Source: CAVTLG01 sp963735495 (GTDB lineage: Bacteria; Chloroflexota; Ktedonobacteria; Ktedonobacterales; Ktedonobacteraceae). Taken from it: a DNA stretch of 64,000 bases. The stretch is taken from contig CAVTLG010000014.1 of NCBI GenBank assembly GCA_963735495.1, positions 558,001 to 622,000 of the forward strand. The letters run 5' to 3'. The translations under genes and the position numbers were made by a program. The notes beneath the pieces were generated by a model. The model had not been told where the DNA came from. It did not search any database and was given only the letters and a program-made list of their open reading frames with translations. Positions 1 to 9,867 of the stretch are shown in pieces. Each line of letters opens with the position of its first letter. The first letter of the stretch is position 1.

Positions 1-1453
1 TTTTGGTAATGGACTGACCAACAAAGAAGAGCGCAATGCCTACCAGCAGCGAGAGCATGCCAATGCCACCAATCCACAAAAGCCATTGATTGTAAGAGAT
101 CAGCGTTGTCCACGGTCCGGTAAAGATCACATAGACGCCGACTGCGCTGGCGAGCAGGCCAAGTGCGGAGCAGAGGTAGAAAACCCAATCTGGGGCCAGG
201 CGTGTGCGGGCAAAATCCTGGTGATACTTGTAACGAATAATGATCACATCGATAAAGAGGATCACCATCGAGATACACCAGATCACTGTCACGGCTGCCT
301 GCAAAATGTCATAGATCACCGTCGAAAGGTCCGCAGGCTTCAGACCTGTATTAAGTGCATACGGTGCTATGATAAAGGCCAGCACTGTAAACACTGCTGC
401 GATGATGCTCTGGACCAGGACCGCTACCCAGGGTACTCTATTGGCGTTCACCTTGCTGATGATGGCTGGCATACGCCGATCCAGTCCAGATACAAAGAGC
501 AAACGCCCGAACGAGTAATTGTAGACGGATGTGTTGAAGAGGAAGAAGCCGATAAAGATAATATTGACGATGATGCCTAGTACGGGACCTGCGCCGCCAA
601 AACTCGCAGTCACGGCCTGTGCGATAGCTGCCGGACTTCCCTGAGCTGTGATAGGTTTCACGGCGGTCATCACGCCAAATGTGCCGATGAGATAAGCCGC
701 CATCACGACTGCTGATCCCCATAGCAGATAACGTGTAATCGAACGTGTATTTTGCACCTCCACACCCATATTAAGTGGAACCTCGATGCCCAGCAGTGCG
801 AGCACCACTGTGCCATAGAACGTGAATGTCGTCGGTACTGGCAGCCAGTGCTGAGCTGAGTAGTCAACGTGCGCCGCATTGCCGCTGAGCACCGAGATCA
901 ATCCAGCGATACCTACCAGCAGAATCGCCGCGCCATAGGCCACGAATACCACGTTCACGAAATTTTGCGCCACACGAAAACGCAAGATTGAGAGCACAAA
1001 CGAGAAGGCCAAGACGAGTATGATTACCAATCCTTGTTGCCATGGTTCAGTCAAGAAGGTCGCGTTGAGCTGCTGAATAAGTGCTACGACGGCATCGCCG
1101 GTCGCGATCATCACCAGGATACCGGGCCACCAGGCACAGAAACCGGCGAAGAAGCCCAGAAAAGCGCCGAAGGCTTTATTGGTCCACACGTAGATAGAGC
1201 CTTCACCGGGAAACATCAGGCCCAGTTGTCCGGTGACAATTGCGCCTGGAATCAAGAACGTGAGAAAGCCGAGTATCCAGTAGAAGTAGGCTGATGGACC
1301 TGCACCGCCTGCCATGATGGCTGAGTTGCTGACAAAAAGGACGATAGCCACGAAGATGGCGACCATATCAAATGAGTTCAACACTTTGGGGAGAATGCCG
1401 CCTGCAATGCGTTCGGAGGGCAGGACATTGTCAGTTCTGGGGGTTACTGCCAT
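1..1453 (-). CDS. APC-family amino acid permease (3' end outside window)
   Basis: The minus-strand frame from the ATG at 1453 stays open to base 1, giving at least 484 residues without a stop. It is a polytopic inner-membrane protein with about a dozen hydrophobic segments. The N-terminus (after some 25 polar residues) carries the APC pattern of a first helix with small residues, then a PGAIVTGQLG stretch and a GEGSIYVWTNKAFG stretch like those of amino acid/polyamine antiporters, so it probably exchanges or imports amino acids. A purine-rich AAGGAAGGA lies about 12 bases upstream of the ATG. Substrate cannot be told from sequence. The C-terminus is missing because the window ends. It is divergent from the DUF998/ABC genes to its right. 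Confidence 0.85.
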   Translation of the reverse strand, partial: MAVTPRTDNVLPSERIAGGILPKVLNSFDMVAIFVAIVLFVSNSAIMAGGAGPSAYFYWILGFLTFLIPGAIVTGQLGLMFPGEGSIYVWTNKAFGAFLGFFAGFCAWWPGILVMIATGDAVVALIQQLNATFLTEPWQQGLVIILVLAFSFVLSILRFRVAQNFVNVVFVAYGAAILLVGIAGLISVLSGNAAHVDYSAQHWLPVPTTFTFYGTVVLALLGIEVPLNMGVEVQNTRSITRYLLWGSAVVMAAYLIGTFGVMTAVKPITAQGSPAAIAQAVTASFGGAGPVLGIIVNIIFIGFFLFNTSVYNYSFGRLLFVSGLDRRMPAIISKVNANRVPWVAVLVQSIIAAVFTVLAFIIAPYALNTGLKPADLSTVIYDILQAAVTVIWCISMVILFIDVIIIRYKYHQDFARTRLAPDWVFYLCSALGLLASAVGVYVIFTGPWTTLISYNQWLLWIGGIGMLSLLVGIALFFVGQSITK

Positions 1454-1782
1454 ACAGTCTGTGTTCCTTCCTTTGAACGCGAAGCGCTCACAGAGGAGAG
1501 CGCTCCGCATACGCCAGTACATGTGACGCACTATGCAGTAATCGGGGACTTCCTAAGGGAATGACACTTATCACAAGCATAAAATGGAATAGGTTTGCCT
1601 GTCAAGTCTGTTTGCGTGCCATAGAGGACGCCAGCAAAATCGTCTCCCCATATGACAAATGTCATACTCATCTCATGATTGCCCACACTACCAGATACGC
1701 CCCACATGCCCGTATACTGAGCGCAGGAAGGACACAAGAGAACTTTCACTGATAGATTTGAAGCATACAAGGAGATACACCC
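1454..1782. other. Divergent intergenic region
   Basis: No convincing gene. It separates the minus-strand permease from the plus-strand DUF998 remnant and so should hold two promoters. A TATACT -10-like hexamer lies at 1713-1718 on the plus strand, without a good -35. The short open frames here overlap on both strands and look like noise. Confidence 0.4.
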
Positions 1783-2055
1783 ATGACTAATATACCTGAT
1801 CAAATATCACTCACCAATCGACAGGACTCATCCGCGCTGTCCCAATCGGCGCTCAATGGTGCCTCACTATCTCGTACCACATTGCTCATCGTGCTGGCTG
1901 GCCTGATCGGATCGCTCTCATTCACCCTCACCTACTTAATCGAGGGAGCCACGCGACCCGGCTATGACGCCCGGCAGCAAGCCATCAGCGCGCTCAGCCT
2001 GGGTCCTGGTGGCCAGCACTTGCTCTTACGAAATAAAGACTATTCGCTCATGTAA
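1783..2055 (+). pseudogene. Truncated DUF998 membrane protein
   Basis: The 90-residue frame has a good ribosome-binding site (AAGGAGATACACCC before the ATG) and one transmembrane helix around residues 33-55, followed by TRPGYDARQQAISALSLGPG, the conserved start of DUF998 family membrane proteins. Family members continue for a further 150 residues or so with more helices; here the similarity stops at about residue 77 and an unrelated dozen residues lead to a stop. The most likely reading is a gene truncated by a deletion that joined it to the upstream region of the ABC genes. A short genuine peptide is possible but less likely. Confidence 0.6.
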
Positions 2056-2114
2056 TGCGTAAATATAGACACATTTTTATAAAAACAATCTAGCAAAAAA
2101 GGAGTAAATAATCC

Positions 2115-2864
2115 ATGAATACAAATACGAGCAGTGAAACTCAGCCGACAGTAGAAGTAGAGCGCAACATCGTCATGGACGTACGTAATATCACAAAAAC
2201 CCTGCCGCTCGGTCGTGAGCGTATCGAGATCCTTAAAGGCATCAGCTTCCAGATCACGAGCGGCGAATTTGTCTCCATTGTCGGACCATCCGGTTCTGGC
2301 AAAAGTACCTTACTTGGAATTATTGCCGGCCTGGACAATCCGACGACCGGTCAGGTCTTAATCGATGGTGTAGACATCACGCGTATGTCCGAAAACAGGC
2401 TAGCAGTTGTGCGCAACAGCAAAATCGGCATGGTCTTCCAGGCATTTAACCTTATACCTACGCTGACTGCGCAAGAAAATGTCGAGGTCCCACTCTACGT
2501 TGGCAAGCACAAAGGCTCACCTGCCACGCGAGCGCGGGAACTGCTGACCCTGGTCGGTCTCGCGCACCGACTCAATCACCGCCCCAATCAGCTCTCCGGC
2601 GGTGAGCAGCAGCGTGTAGCTATCGCACGAGCGTTGGCGACCGATCCAGCGCTTGTCATCGCCGACGAGCCGACCGGCAATCTTGACGCGCGCAACGGCG
2701 AAAATGTACTCAAGCTCATCGCCGAACTGCGCGCACAGACCGGCAAAACCTTTATCATCGCTACACACGATCCCGTCGTTGCCTCGCACGCCAGCCGAGC
2801 GCTACGCATCGTCGATGGCAACATCGCAGCCCTCGACCACGCGCACGGCGTCATCACGCAATAG
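2115..2864 (+). CDS. ABC transporter ATP-binding protein (LolD/MacB type)
   Basis: A 249-residue cytoplasmic ATPase. Walker A GPSGSGKST is near residue 58, the Q-loop follows at VFQAFNLIPT, the signature LSGGEQQRVAIARAL is near 160, and Walker B LVIADEPTGNLD near 180, then the H-loop in IIATHD. The GNLDA ending of Walker B and overall length are typical of the LolD/FtsE/MacB subfamily that powers FtsX-type permeases. The ATG is preceded by AAAAAGGAG. It is followed after 41 bases by its permease, with which it forms an exporter-like complex; the sensor kinase and regulator downstream suggest that the set responds to an envelope or antibiotic stress. Confidence 0.93.
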   Translation: MNTNTSSETQPTVEVERNIVMDVRNITKTLPLGRERIEILKGISFQITSGEFVSIVGPSGSGKSTLLGIIAGLDNPTTGQVLIDGVDITRMSENRLAVVRNSKIGMVFQAFNLIPTLTAQENVEVPLYVGKHKGSPATRARELLTLVGLAHRLNHRPNQLSGGEQQRVAIARALATDPALVIADEPTGNLDARNGENVLKLIAELRAQTGKTFIIATHDPVVASHASRALRIVDGNIAALDHAHGVITQ

Positions 2865-2905
2865 CAGCCAGCAATCAATAATGAATAATAAAGGAGTAAA
2901 AAACA

Positions 2906-5626
2906 ATGAAACTCTCAATGTACTTCAAATACACATCGCGTGCGCTGCTGCGAGGCGGCCAGCGCACCTTCCTGGCCGTGTTTTGTGTGACAGTAGGCGT
3001 CATGGCCGTTGTCGCGTTGCAACTGGTCGGTTTTATGCTGCAAAACTCGCTCTCCACCAGCGCACGCATAGCCAACGGCGGCGATATCGCAGTGATCGCA
3101 CAGGGCGCGCCGCTCAAGGCGGGTGACCTGACCTTCTTCAGCAGACTCAAGGACGCGGGCACCATTACCGGCTATACTGCCATCTCCAGTGCGAGCGCGA
3201 CGTTGCATAACGAAAGCTCTTCAGTCCAGGCCTTTAACCTTGAGGCCGTTGATCCCAATCTGTTCCCGCTCGTCTCGCAGCCTGCGTTTGTCGCGCCCAC
3301 GAACGGGACGCTCGCACAGCTTTTGATGAACAATCAGGCGGTAGTCACGCAAAACTTTCTCTCCGCCTATCACAAGCGGCTCAACGACAGCTTCAGTCTC
3401 TACGTCAAAACGGCCACTGGTTCGGGCCAGACGCTCACAGTCAAGATTGCCGGCGTGATCGCCAACACGGGCGCGTTTGTCCAGGCGGGCAATCTCCTGC
3501 TCATCTCCTCGCACGACTACCTGGCTACGGCCCCGGTCACGCTGGCGAACTACTCTCTCGTGGACATTACCACCGCAGACCAGGCGCATACGCATGCGGC
3601 AGTCAAGGCCATCAATGCACAATTTTCGCTCGCCACGACCCAGACGGCCACGGACGTACTCAAAGCGCAGCAATCTTCTATTGACCTGATCAACAAATTC
3701 CTGGAGATTGCTGGCCTGATTGCGCTACTGATCAGCGGTGTCGGTATCGTCAACACCATGCAAGTGCTGCTCTCGCGCCGCAAGACCGAGATTGCCATGC
3801 TCAAGACAGCGGGCTATCGTCGCCGGGACCTCTACCTGCTCTTTGGTCTGGAAGCCGCTCTGCTCGGATTGCTTGGTGGCCTGTTTGGAGCGGCGGCGGC
3901 CATCGCTGTCAGTTACCTCATACGCATCCTGCTGCAAAACCTTGGCTCTAACATACCCTTTGTGCTCAATCCGGGCTTGATCATCGGTGGCGTCGTCGTT
4001 GGTTGCGTGACCGCATTGATCTTTGGTCTGTTGCCAATCGTCCAGGCTGCGAACGTGCGTCCATTGCAGGTGATCCGTGAGCTTGAGAACAAGAGCGTTG
4101 GTGGTCGCGTATTGACTCTTCTGTTGCTCGTGCTCTTCTCAATGCTCTTCTGTCTGCTAGCGATAGTGATCCTCAACAACAACATCCTGCTGGGCATCGA
4201 AGTCACCTATGGCACATTCGCATCCCTATTGCTCCTGAGCGTCGTCTTCGGTTTGCTCGTGCTGGGGATCAGCAAGTTGCCCGTCCCGGTGGGCGTGCAG
4301 ATCATCCATCTGCTGCTTGTACTGCTGGGCATTACTGTCTCCGTGCTCGTCTATCTGCTCTTGCCGGTGTTTGGCCTCTTCCTGCTCGCCGTCTCATTGC
4401 TAGGCATCGTCATCGTCTTCCTGCCACGGCGTTGGAAGATCAACGTAAAAATGGCCTTGCGCAACCTTGGTCGGCAGCGTATACGCACAACGGCGACCAT
4501 GTTAGCCCTGTTTATTGGTGTCTGGGGTATTGGCATGGACATTGGTATCGGGCAAGATATGCGCACCCAGATCCTGGGTGCGCTGGCCCAGAACTCGCCC
4601 TACAACCTGGTTGCCACCACCGTTGGCAAAGACACCAACACCTTGCAGTCCCATCTGAACACTATCGCGGGACTGACTGCCAGCCGCACAGATCCGTTCA
4701 CGATGTCTTTACCGCTAGCCATCAACGGTCAGCCGGCGCAGCAAGTCTTGCCGGGAGGAGGCAATCGCCAGCAGGCCATCAGTCTCCTGGGCGGCATCGA
4801 GGGTTACGATCTGACGCGCACACTGCCCGCGCAGAAAATCATGCTGGGACGCAACCTGAATGCCAGCGACGCTAACACCAACAACGTCATTGTTAGCCAG
4901 ATCATGACCAGCAAGGGCTGGGCGGGTATGAACCTCAAGCCCGGTGATACCGTGACCTTGAGCAGTCTCAACGGCAAGGTACAGAAAACTGTCACGATAG
5001 TTGGCATCATCTCGGTTCCCACCAGCTTTGAGACATTGGGCAAAGTGTTGGGTTCGACCTCGCTCGTGGACGCGTTGCGTGCGGGGAATACTGAAAACAC
5101 AACGGTCTTTTACATGAAGGTCGCGCCCTCGCAGGTCAATCAAGCGTTGAACGGACTGAATCGTATCGTACCCAACGCCTCGGTACAAAACTTAAGCGAT
5201 GCTGGTGTCTCCTTCCTACAACAACTCACGAGTTTCCTGGACGTGCTCATCGCCATCTCCTCGCTCTCGTTGCTTGCCGCCGTGATCATCATCGCCAATT
5301 CAGTCGCGCTGGCAATGTTGGAGCGCAGACGCGAACTAGGTATCCTCAAATCGGTTGGCTACACCAGCAGAACCATTTTGAGTCAGGTGCTCATTGAGAA
5401 CGGCATCACCGGAGGTGTTGGCGCATTCATCGCGACGTTGTTGGCGGCTGGTGGTGTGACTCTGGGCAGCAAGATCTTCTTCAACAACAGCCTGACGCTC
5501 AACATGCAACCTGTCGTCATTGTGAGCATGATCATCGTTCCGGCACTGCTCGCCATCCTCACCGCCATCCTGGTCGCCTGGAACGCCGTTCGTGTGCGCC
5601 CACTGCTGGTTCTAAAATACGAGTGA
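2906..5626 (+). CDS. FtsX-like ABC transporter permease, duplicated
   Basis: A 906-residue membrane protein with the MacB/FtsX plan repeated twice: an N-terminal helix (residues about 20-45), a large extracytoplasmic MacB-PCD-like domain, three helices around 255-390, a run of extra hydrophobic helices at about 400-505, then a second helix plus periplasmic domain and three final helices around 770-900. The pairs RRKTEIAMLKTAGY and RRRELGILKSVGY are the matching coupling regions just after the first helix of each FtsX domain. The start has AAAGGAGTAAAAAACA upstream. With the ATPase at 2115 it probably forms a lipoprotein- or drug-related exporter; substrate unknown. The frame is intact. Confidence 0.9.
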   Translation: MKLSMYFKYTSRALLRGGQRTFLAVFCVTVGVMAVVALQLVGFMLQNSLSTSARIANGGDIAVIAQGAPLKAGDLTFFSRLKDAGTITGYTAISSASATLHNESSSVQAFNLEAVDPNLFPLVSQPAFVAPTNGTLAQLLMNNQAVVTQNFLSAYHKRLNDSFSLYVKTATGSGQTLTVKIAGVIANTGAFVQAGNLLLISSHDYLATAPVTLANYSLVDITTADQAHTHAAVKAINAQFSLATTQTATDVLKAQQSSIDLINKFLEIAGLIALLISGVGIVNTMQVLLSRRKTEIAMLKTAGYRRRDLYLLFGLEAALLGLLGGLFGAAAAIAVSYLIRILLQNLGSNIPFVLNPGLIIGGVVVGCVTALIFGLLPIVQAANVRPLQVIRELENKSVGGRVLTLLLLVLFSMLFCLLAIVILNNNILLGIEVTYGTFASLLLLSVVFGLLVLGISKLPVPVGVQIIHLLLVLLGITVSVLVYLLLPVFGLFLLAVSLLGIVIVFLPRRWKINVKMALRNLGRQRIRTTATMLALFIGVWGIGMDIGIGQDMRTQILGALAQNSPYNLVATTVGKDTNTLQSHLNTIAGLTASRTDPFTMSLPLAINGQPAQQVLPGGGNRQQAISLLGGIEGYDLTRTLPAQKIMLGRNLNASDANTNNVIVSQIMTSKGWAGMNLKPGDTVTLSSLNGKVQKTVTIVGIISVPTSFETLGKVLGSTSLVDALRAGNTENTTVFYMKVAPSQVNQALNGLNRIVPNASVQNLSDAGVSFLQQLTSFLDVLIAISSLSLLAAVIIIANSVALAMLERRRELGILKSVGYTSRTILSQVLIENGITGGVGAFIATLLAAGGVTLGSKIFFNNSLTLNMQPVVIVSMIIVPALLAILTAILVAWNAVRVRPLLVLKYE

Positions 5627-5889
5627 GCAGGTGTGTTCACCTTGTCCTATCATCTATATCCTATCGTGCCCGTGCCTTGTGCCGGGCGTGGTGGGCAACA
5701 AACATACCGCCATCGCATAGTAAATATAAAAAAGCTTGCTCCGCAGAGACACAAGGTATATTTTATTGGAGAAGTTCCGCTTTCTATCGTAAAATACAGC
5801 AGGAAGCTGAAGCCAGCGAACTTTGCCAGCAGTCAGAGCTTTTGATCGTCTATCCATGCCTTTGTGGCAAGCGTAGAGAGCACAAAAAG

Positions 5890-7200
5890 ATGCAAAACCT
5901 GCCCATAAGCAACCCGGGAGAGACACGCGCAACTTCGTCTATCGAGAACCGCTCTCCCTACTTCTTGTTGTTGATCTGGTTGGTATGGTTGCCTCTGACT
6001 ATTCCACCTATCATCGAGTCTTTCCAGCATCATCCCCCATTACCGCGACTCATCACGATCCTCGTTGGGGCCGTGCTCTTCTTCGGCATCTATCTCTGGT
6101 CAGCCTGGCATCGTGCGCAACGTCTTGTCGCCATGTTGTCGCTACCGGGACATACAGAGGTCTCGACGTGGTTAGCTATCGTTGCGATGACTCTATTAAG
6201 CCTGCTCCTTATCTGGCTGGGGGGCAATGGATGGCAAGCGTTATTGTTCTATACGAGTGGGTGCATCGGGGGGAGTCTGCCAATTCGTCGGGCCGTACTG
6301 GTGGCTGTCGCCATCGCTCTGCTTGCCGTGTTGGTTGGTTGGCTGATTGGTTCTGGTTGGGTCGATCTGGTGCAGGTGCTCGTTTTTATTCCAGCCATTG
6401 TGCTCATCACAAGGAGTGTAATCTGGTCCATCACCACGAGTTGGCAGTTGCAGGCGGCTCGGGAAGAGCTTGCGCGCTTGGCGGTGATGGAGGAGAGACT
6501 GCGTATTGCACGTGACCTGCACGATCTGCTCGGTCACAATCTTTCGATCATTGCGCTCAAGAGTGAACTGGCCGGACGGCTGATAGGTATGGCACCAGAG
6601 CGGGCCGTTGTTGAAATCGGCGATATCGAGCACGTGGCTCGTACCACATTGCAGGAGGTCCGTGAAGCTGTTGGCAACTATCGTCGGCCCACGCTCGCCA
6701 GTGAACTGCAGGGGGCCCAGGAAATCTTGGCTGCGGCTGCTATTGCCTATCAATATGATGGACATGAGCATGTCATCGGTACCCTTCCAACTGTGATTGA
6801 GGCTGTGCTGGCCTGGACCGTCCGCGAGGGGGTGACAAATGTTGTTCGGCACAGTCATGCGCAGCACTGTACGATCCATGTGAAGCAGGAGAGGCAGATG
6901 GCATGTGTTGAAGTCATCGACAATGGCGCTGATGGAGCGGACACAGGCACTCCATCCGCACTAGAAGTCGCTGCTGCACACAAAAATGGTCTGCGCGGAC
7001 TCGCCGAACGCGTAGAGGCACTTGGTGGGCAGTTCACTGCGGGACCTGCAGCAGATGGTGGCTTTCGTCTCGCTGTTGCGCTACCTCTTGCGCAAAGAGC
7101 AGACATATCTGGCGCTGCCACGGTGTCTCCTCTCCAGCAAACGCCGCTAACTCCATTAGACAATCTCAATAGTGAGGAAGAGAGGAGTGTCCAGCCATGA
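5890..7200 (+). CDS. Two-component sensor histidine kinase (DesK/NarL-partner type)
   Basis: I place the start at the ATG at 5890 (436 residues); a GTG at 5623 extends the frame but the added residues are not protein-like. Several hydrophobic segments occupy residues about 20-180, then a short coiled linker and a HisKA_3 dimerisation helix with the phospho-acceptor in RDLHDLLGHNLS near residue 210. The HATPase_c domain shows REGVTNVVRHS (N box), VEVIDNG (G1) and NGLRGLAERVEALGG (G2). The stop overlaps the regulator start as ATGA, so the two are co-translated. The nearby ABC exporter is the obvious target. No sensing domain beyond the membrane helices is visible. Confidence 0.88.
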   Translation: MQNLPISNPGETRATSSIENRSPYFLLLIWLVWLPLTIPPIIESFQHHPPLPRLITILVGAVLFFGIYLWSAWHRAQRLVAMLSLPGHTEVSTWLAIVAMTLLSLLLIWLGGNGWQALLFYTSGCIGGSLPIRRAVLVAVAIALLAVLVGWLIGSGWVDLVQVLVFIPAIVLITRSVIWSITTSWQLQAAREELARLAVMEERLRIARDLHDLLGHNLSIIALKSELAGRLIGMAPERAVVEIGDIEHVARTTLQEVREAVGNYRRPTLASELQGAQEILAAAAIAYQYDGHEHVIGTLPTVIEAVLAWTVREGVTNVVRHSHAQHCTIHVKQERQMACVEVIDNGADGADTGTPSALEVAAAHKNGLRGLAERVEALGGQFTAGPAADGGFRLAVALPLAQRADISGAATVSPLQQTPLTPLDNLNSEEERSVQP

Positions 7201-7802
7201 TTCGTGTTCTGTTAGCGGAAGATCAGGCTATGGTACGTGGTGCGCTTGTGGCCTTGCTAACACTGGAAGGCGATATCGAGATTGTGGCCGAAGTGGGACG
7301 GGGCGACGAAGTTGTCGCGGCGGCCCTTGCTGCGCATCCAGAGGTGGCTTTGCTGGATATCGAGATGCCCGGTTGCGATGGTATTACTGCTGCTGCGGTT
7401 CTGCATGCGCAGTTGCCTGCGTGTCGCATACTCATCCTCACCACTTTTGGACGTCCTGGCTATCTGCGGCAAGCCATGGAGAGCGGGGTAGTTGGTTTTC
7501 TGCTTAAAGACGCCCCGGCGGCCCAGCTCGCGACGGCTATCCGACGTGTTATCGCCGGTGAGCGCGTCGTCGATCCTGCTCTAGCGATGGCCGCGCTGAG
7601 TTCGGGCAACAATCCGCTCACCGAGCGGGAGCGTGCGGTACTGGCTGCCTCCACGCATGGAGCAAGTCTGGCCGAGATCGCTGCATCCCTCTTCCTCTCC
7701 GAAGGCACTGTGCGCAACTACCTCTCGGTTGCCATCCAGAAACTGGGAGCGCGCAATCGCATTGAGGCTGCACGCATCGCCGAGCAGCAGGGCTGGCTCT
7801 AA
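7197..7802 (+). CDS. NarL/LuxR-type response regulator (DesR-like)
   Basis: A 201-residue DNA-binding regulator. The receiver domain (residues 1-120) has the acidic pair in AEDQ, the phosphorylation Asp in VALLDIEMPG near residue 54, the Thr in ILILTTFG, and the Lys in FLLKDAP. A LuxR-type helix-turn-helix follows at about 138-200: LTERERAVLAAS, then LFLSEGTVRNYLSVAIQKLG. It overlaps the kinase gene by four bases and is certainly its partner. The stop codon overlaps by four bases with the stop of the convergent gene on the other strand. Confidence 0.93.
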   Translation: MIRVLLAEDQAMVRGALVALLTLEGDIEIVAEVGRGDEVVAAALAAHPEVALLDIEMPGCDGITAAAVLHAQLPACRILILTTFGRPGYLRQAMESGVVGFLLKDAPAAQLATAIRRVIAGERVVDPALAMAALSSGNNPLTERERAVLAASTHGASLAEIAASLFLSEGTVRNYLSVAIQKLGARNRIEAARIAEQQGWL

Positions 7803-9115
7803 TTTTCTGCCATCTCGCTCTTTTCCTCTCCAAACACTCCGAGCACCGCATTGGTTTTTCTCATCGCCATAAAGAATTCTTGCATCTGTTGGAAGATAGG
7901 TTTGATATCCGCCGCTAACACACTGATACAGAGTTCTATCAGTGGAAAGAGCTTGCTGATAATCATCAATCTCCAGGCATCGTCACCGGGTACAAAGCCG
8001 AAAGGTGATGTATTTGTCACATCAAAGTGAAAGATCTTCAACACGATAAAGCAACTGGGCAGACAGGTGAGCAGAATCCAGAAGCGCGCGAGTCTGGTTT
8101 GAAATTCTGGCAACGCCACAACACATACCGCGAGCACATATGCCAGTGTGCTCCAATCATACTCATACACCAGATTATAGAAGCAGAGGAAATATACAAT
8201 CATCAAAAACACTCCCTTACATGGGTGAATCCGCTTGAGTGTTCCCAGGAATATGGTTAGCGCGAGCACTGCATCCTGGAGAGCTTGATAGATGATCGTG
8301 GGCAAATCGATGCTGTTTCGCAGCAACGTATTCAAGGTGATAATTTGATCTACTTTTGGATAGGTTGGATAGACAATATTATTCATTAAATTGGTGATAT
8401 AGTATCCACCCTGGCCGCTTATCCAGAAATACAGCGTCTCTAACGTGAAGATCGCCAGTGCGATGAGCACAATAGCGGTGTGGCGTTTCGCCAGCAATGT
8501 TGGTACAAAGAGGAGTCCTATCGGCTTAACGAACAGACTGATCCAGTACCATGTACTCGTCCAGATGACGTGTCGCTTTTTGGCGAGACTGGTCAAAAAG
8601 AGCAACAAACAGATATTCAAGACGAACTGAAATTGTCCGGCGGCCAGCTCCAGGTAAGCAGAAAAGTTCGCGAGCAGGATAAAAACGCCAAACTGCACAT
8701 ATTTCTCCTGGCGAAAATTCCAATAGAAGTACGCGCTTGCCGCCAGTAGGATGGGGAGTTTGAGCCAGAACCAGAGCAAATAGGCTGTATTTGGACTGAA
8801 GCTGGCCAGGAACGTTCCGACAAAAATCGTAAAGGCTGGATGATAGACATTCGTATTCACATAATACGGCACTGGCGCGTAGACGGCTCCATCCAGTAAT
8901 GGCTGACCTGTCAGGCTGCCCCCATACCAGTAGGCCCACGCACCTCTCAGGACTTGATAAAAATCAATGCCTTTCGCGCTATTATGCAGTGCTCCTCCGC
9001 TGAAAAAGATATCAAGCCACCCTGTTTTGCTGATCGAGAGATAAAAAAGCGCTTGCATAAGCAACCCGAGATAGAGAAGTTTGTAGGCAACAACATGGCA
9101 GTAGATCTTTTTCAT
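7799..9115 (-). CDS. GT87-like integral membrane glycosyltransferase
   Basis: A 438-residue very hydrophobic protein with about ten predicted membrane segments. The N-terminal part has an acidic residue in KGIDFYQVLRGAWAYW just after the first helix, and TNVYHPAFTIFVGTFLASFS, the layout of GT87/DUF2029 polyprenol-phosphate-dependent mannosyltransferases, which act on the outer face of the membrane. Ribosome-binding site CGGAGCAAAATGA precedes the ATG at 9115. It stands alone on this strand; its 3' end overlaps the response regulator by four bases, so transcription of the two converges. Donor and acceptor are not known; family assignment is moderate, membrane topology strong. Confidence 0.6.
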   Translation of the reverse strand: MKKIYCHVVAYKLLYLGLLMQALFYLSISKTGWLDIFFSGGALHNSAKGIDFYQVLRGAWAYWYGGSLTGQPLLDGAVYAPVPYYVNTNVYHPAFTIFVGTFLASFSPNTAYLLWFWLKLPILLAASAYFYWNFRQEKYVQFGVFILLANFSAYLELAAGQFQFVLNICLLLFLTSLAKKRHVIWTSTWYWISLFVKPIGLLFVPTLLAKRHTAIVLIALAIFTLETLYFWISGQGGYYITNLMNNIVYPTYPKVDQIITLNTLLRNSIDLPTIIYQALQDAVLALTIFLGTLKRIHPCKGVFLMIVYFLCFYNLVYEYDWSTLAYVLAVCVVALPEFQTRLARFWILLTCLPSCFIVLKIFHFDVTNTSPFGFVPGDDAWRLMIISKLFPLIELCISVLAADIKPIFQQMQEFFMAMRKTNAVLGVFGEEKSEMAEN

Positions 9116-9264
9116 TCATTTTGCTCCGCGCGTAGAAAAACTGTCTGTTATCAGCAACGTGCAATCTATAAGAATGTATCACTATATGCTAGAAAATAGG
9201 CTATGTGGAGGCAAGCAGCAGAGATATGAGGTGAATTGTTGGAAGTATTCTGGATGGTGACGGG

Positions 9265-9867
9265 TTATACCCAGCTCTTTGCATCCTCCAGCACGGACTC
9301 AGGAGTCAGCCCCTTCAGCGCTTCATTATCAGGCGCCATCTCCCGCGCTTTCTCAAACACTTGCTTAGCGCCTATAAGCCGCCGCTTTTTTGGCACGTTG
9401 ATCTGGTACATAATCTTCAAATGCTCCTTCACCAGATCCCCATCATGCTCCCAGCCCTTTGCAGCCTCCAGTGCGGACTCAGGAGTTAGCCTCTTCAGCG
9501 CTTCATTATCAGGCGCCATCTCCCGCGCTTTCTCAAACACATGTTTAGCGCTTATAAACCACCGCTTGCTCTCTTCTTGCTCTGGCACGTTGATATAGTA
9601 CAGAGCCTTCAAATGCTCCCTCACCAGATCCCCATCATGCTCCCAGCTCTTTGCAGCCTCCAGCGCGGACGCAAGAGTCAGCCCCTTCAGCGCTTCATTT
9701 TGATTATTAGACTCCATGTCCTGCGTGTGCTTGAGCACTTGCCAAGCGCTTCCAATCCGCTCCGTCAATTTTTGGGTTGCGTAGGCATTGTACATCTCAT
9801 CCAAAAATTTTCTCACCACGCGTCCCTTATTAATATAGACTATATTCATCAAATTCCGGTTTATCAT
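9265..9867 (-). CDS. Continuation frame of the modular repeat protein (C-terminal repeats)
   Basis: A 200-residue frame made of three copies of the same module that builds the large protein upstream. Each copy runs from a (V)VRxxL helix, through an xINVPxx turn and a (Q/H)VFEKAREMAPDNEALK helix, to a LTPESxLExAKxWEHDGD helix. It overlaps the end of the 1064-residue frame by 38 bases in another reading frame. No good Shine-Dalgarno precedes the ATG at 9867 or the ATG at 9849; AAGGGA stands before tandem GTG codons at 9822-9817. Because the upstream frame ends just where the next module should begin, I infer one ancestral gene split by a frameshift, or translational coupling. Function unknown. 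Confidence 0.55.
   Translation of the reverse strand: MINRNLMNIVYINKGRVVRKFLDEMYNAYATQKLTERIGSAWQVLKHTQDMESNNQNEALKGLTLASALEAAKSWEHDGDLVREHLKALYYINVPEQEESKRWFISAKHVFEKAREMAPDNEALKRLTPESALEAAKGWEHDGDLVKEHLKIMYQINVPKKRRLIGAKQVFEKAREMAPDNEALKGLTPESVLEDAKSWV
9301..9700. repeat. Tandem coding repeats, period about 180-190 bp
   Basis: A stretch of about 60 bases starting at 9301 recurs almost unchanged exactly 180 bases later at 9481 (two mismatches in 60), and a third, more diverged copy lies some 190 bases further on from about 9670. Each encodes one helical module of the repeat protein on the minus strand. Near identity at DNA level points to recent duplication or gene conversion. Confidence 0.85.

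Noticed and set aside
5623..5889. GTG start for the histidine kinase overlapping the ABC permease stop
   Set aside because: The 89 extra residues look like translated intergenic DNA and precede a better ATG followed directly by the first membrane helices.
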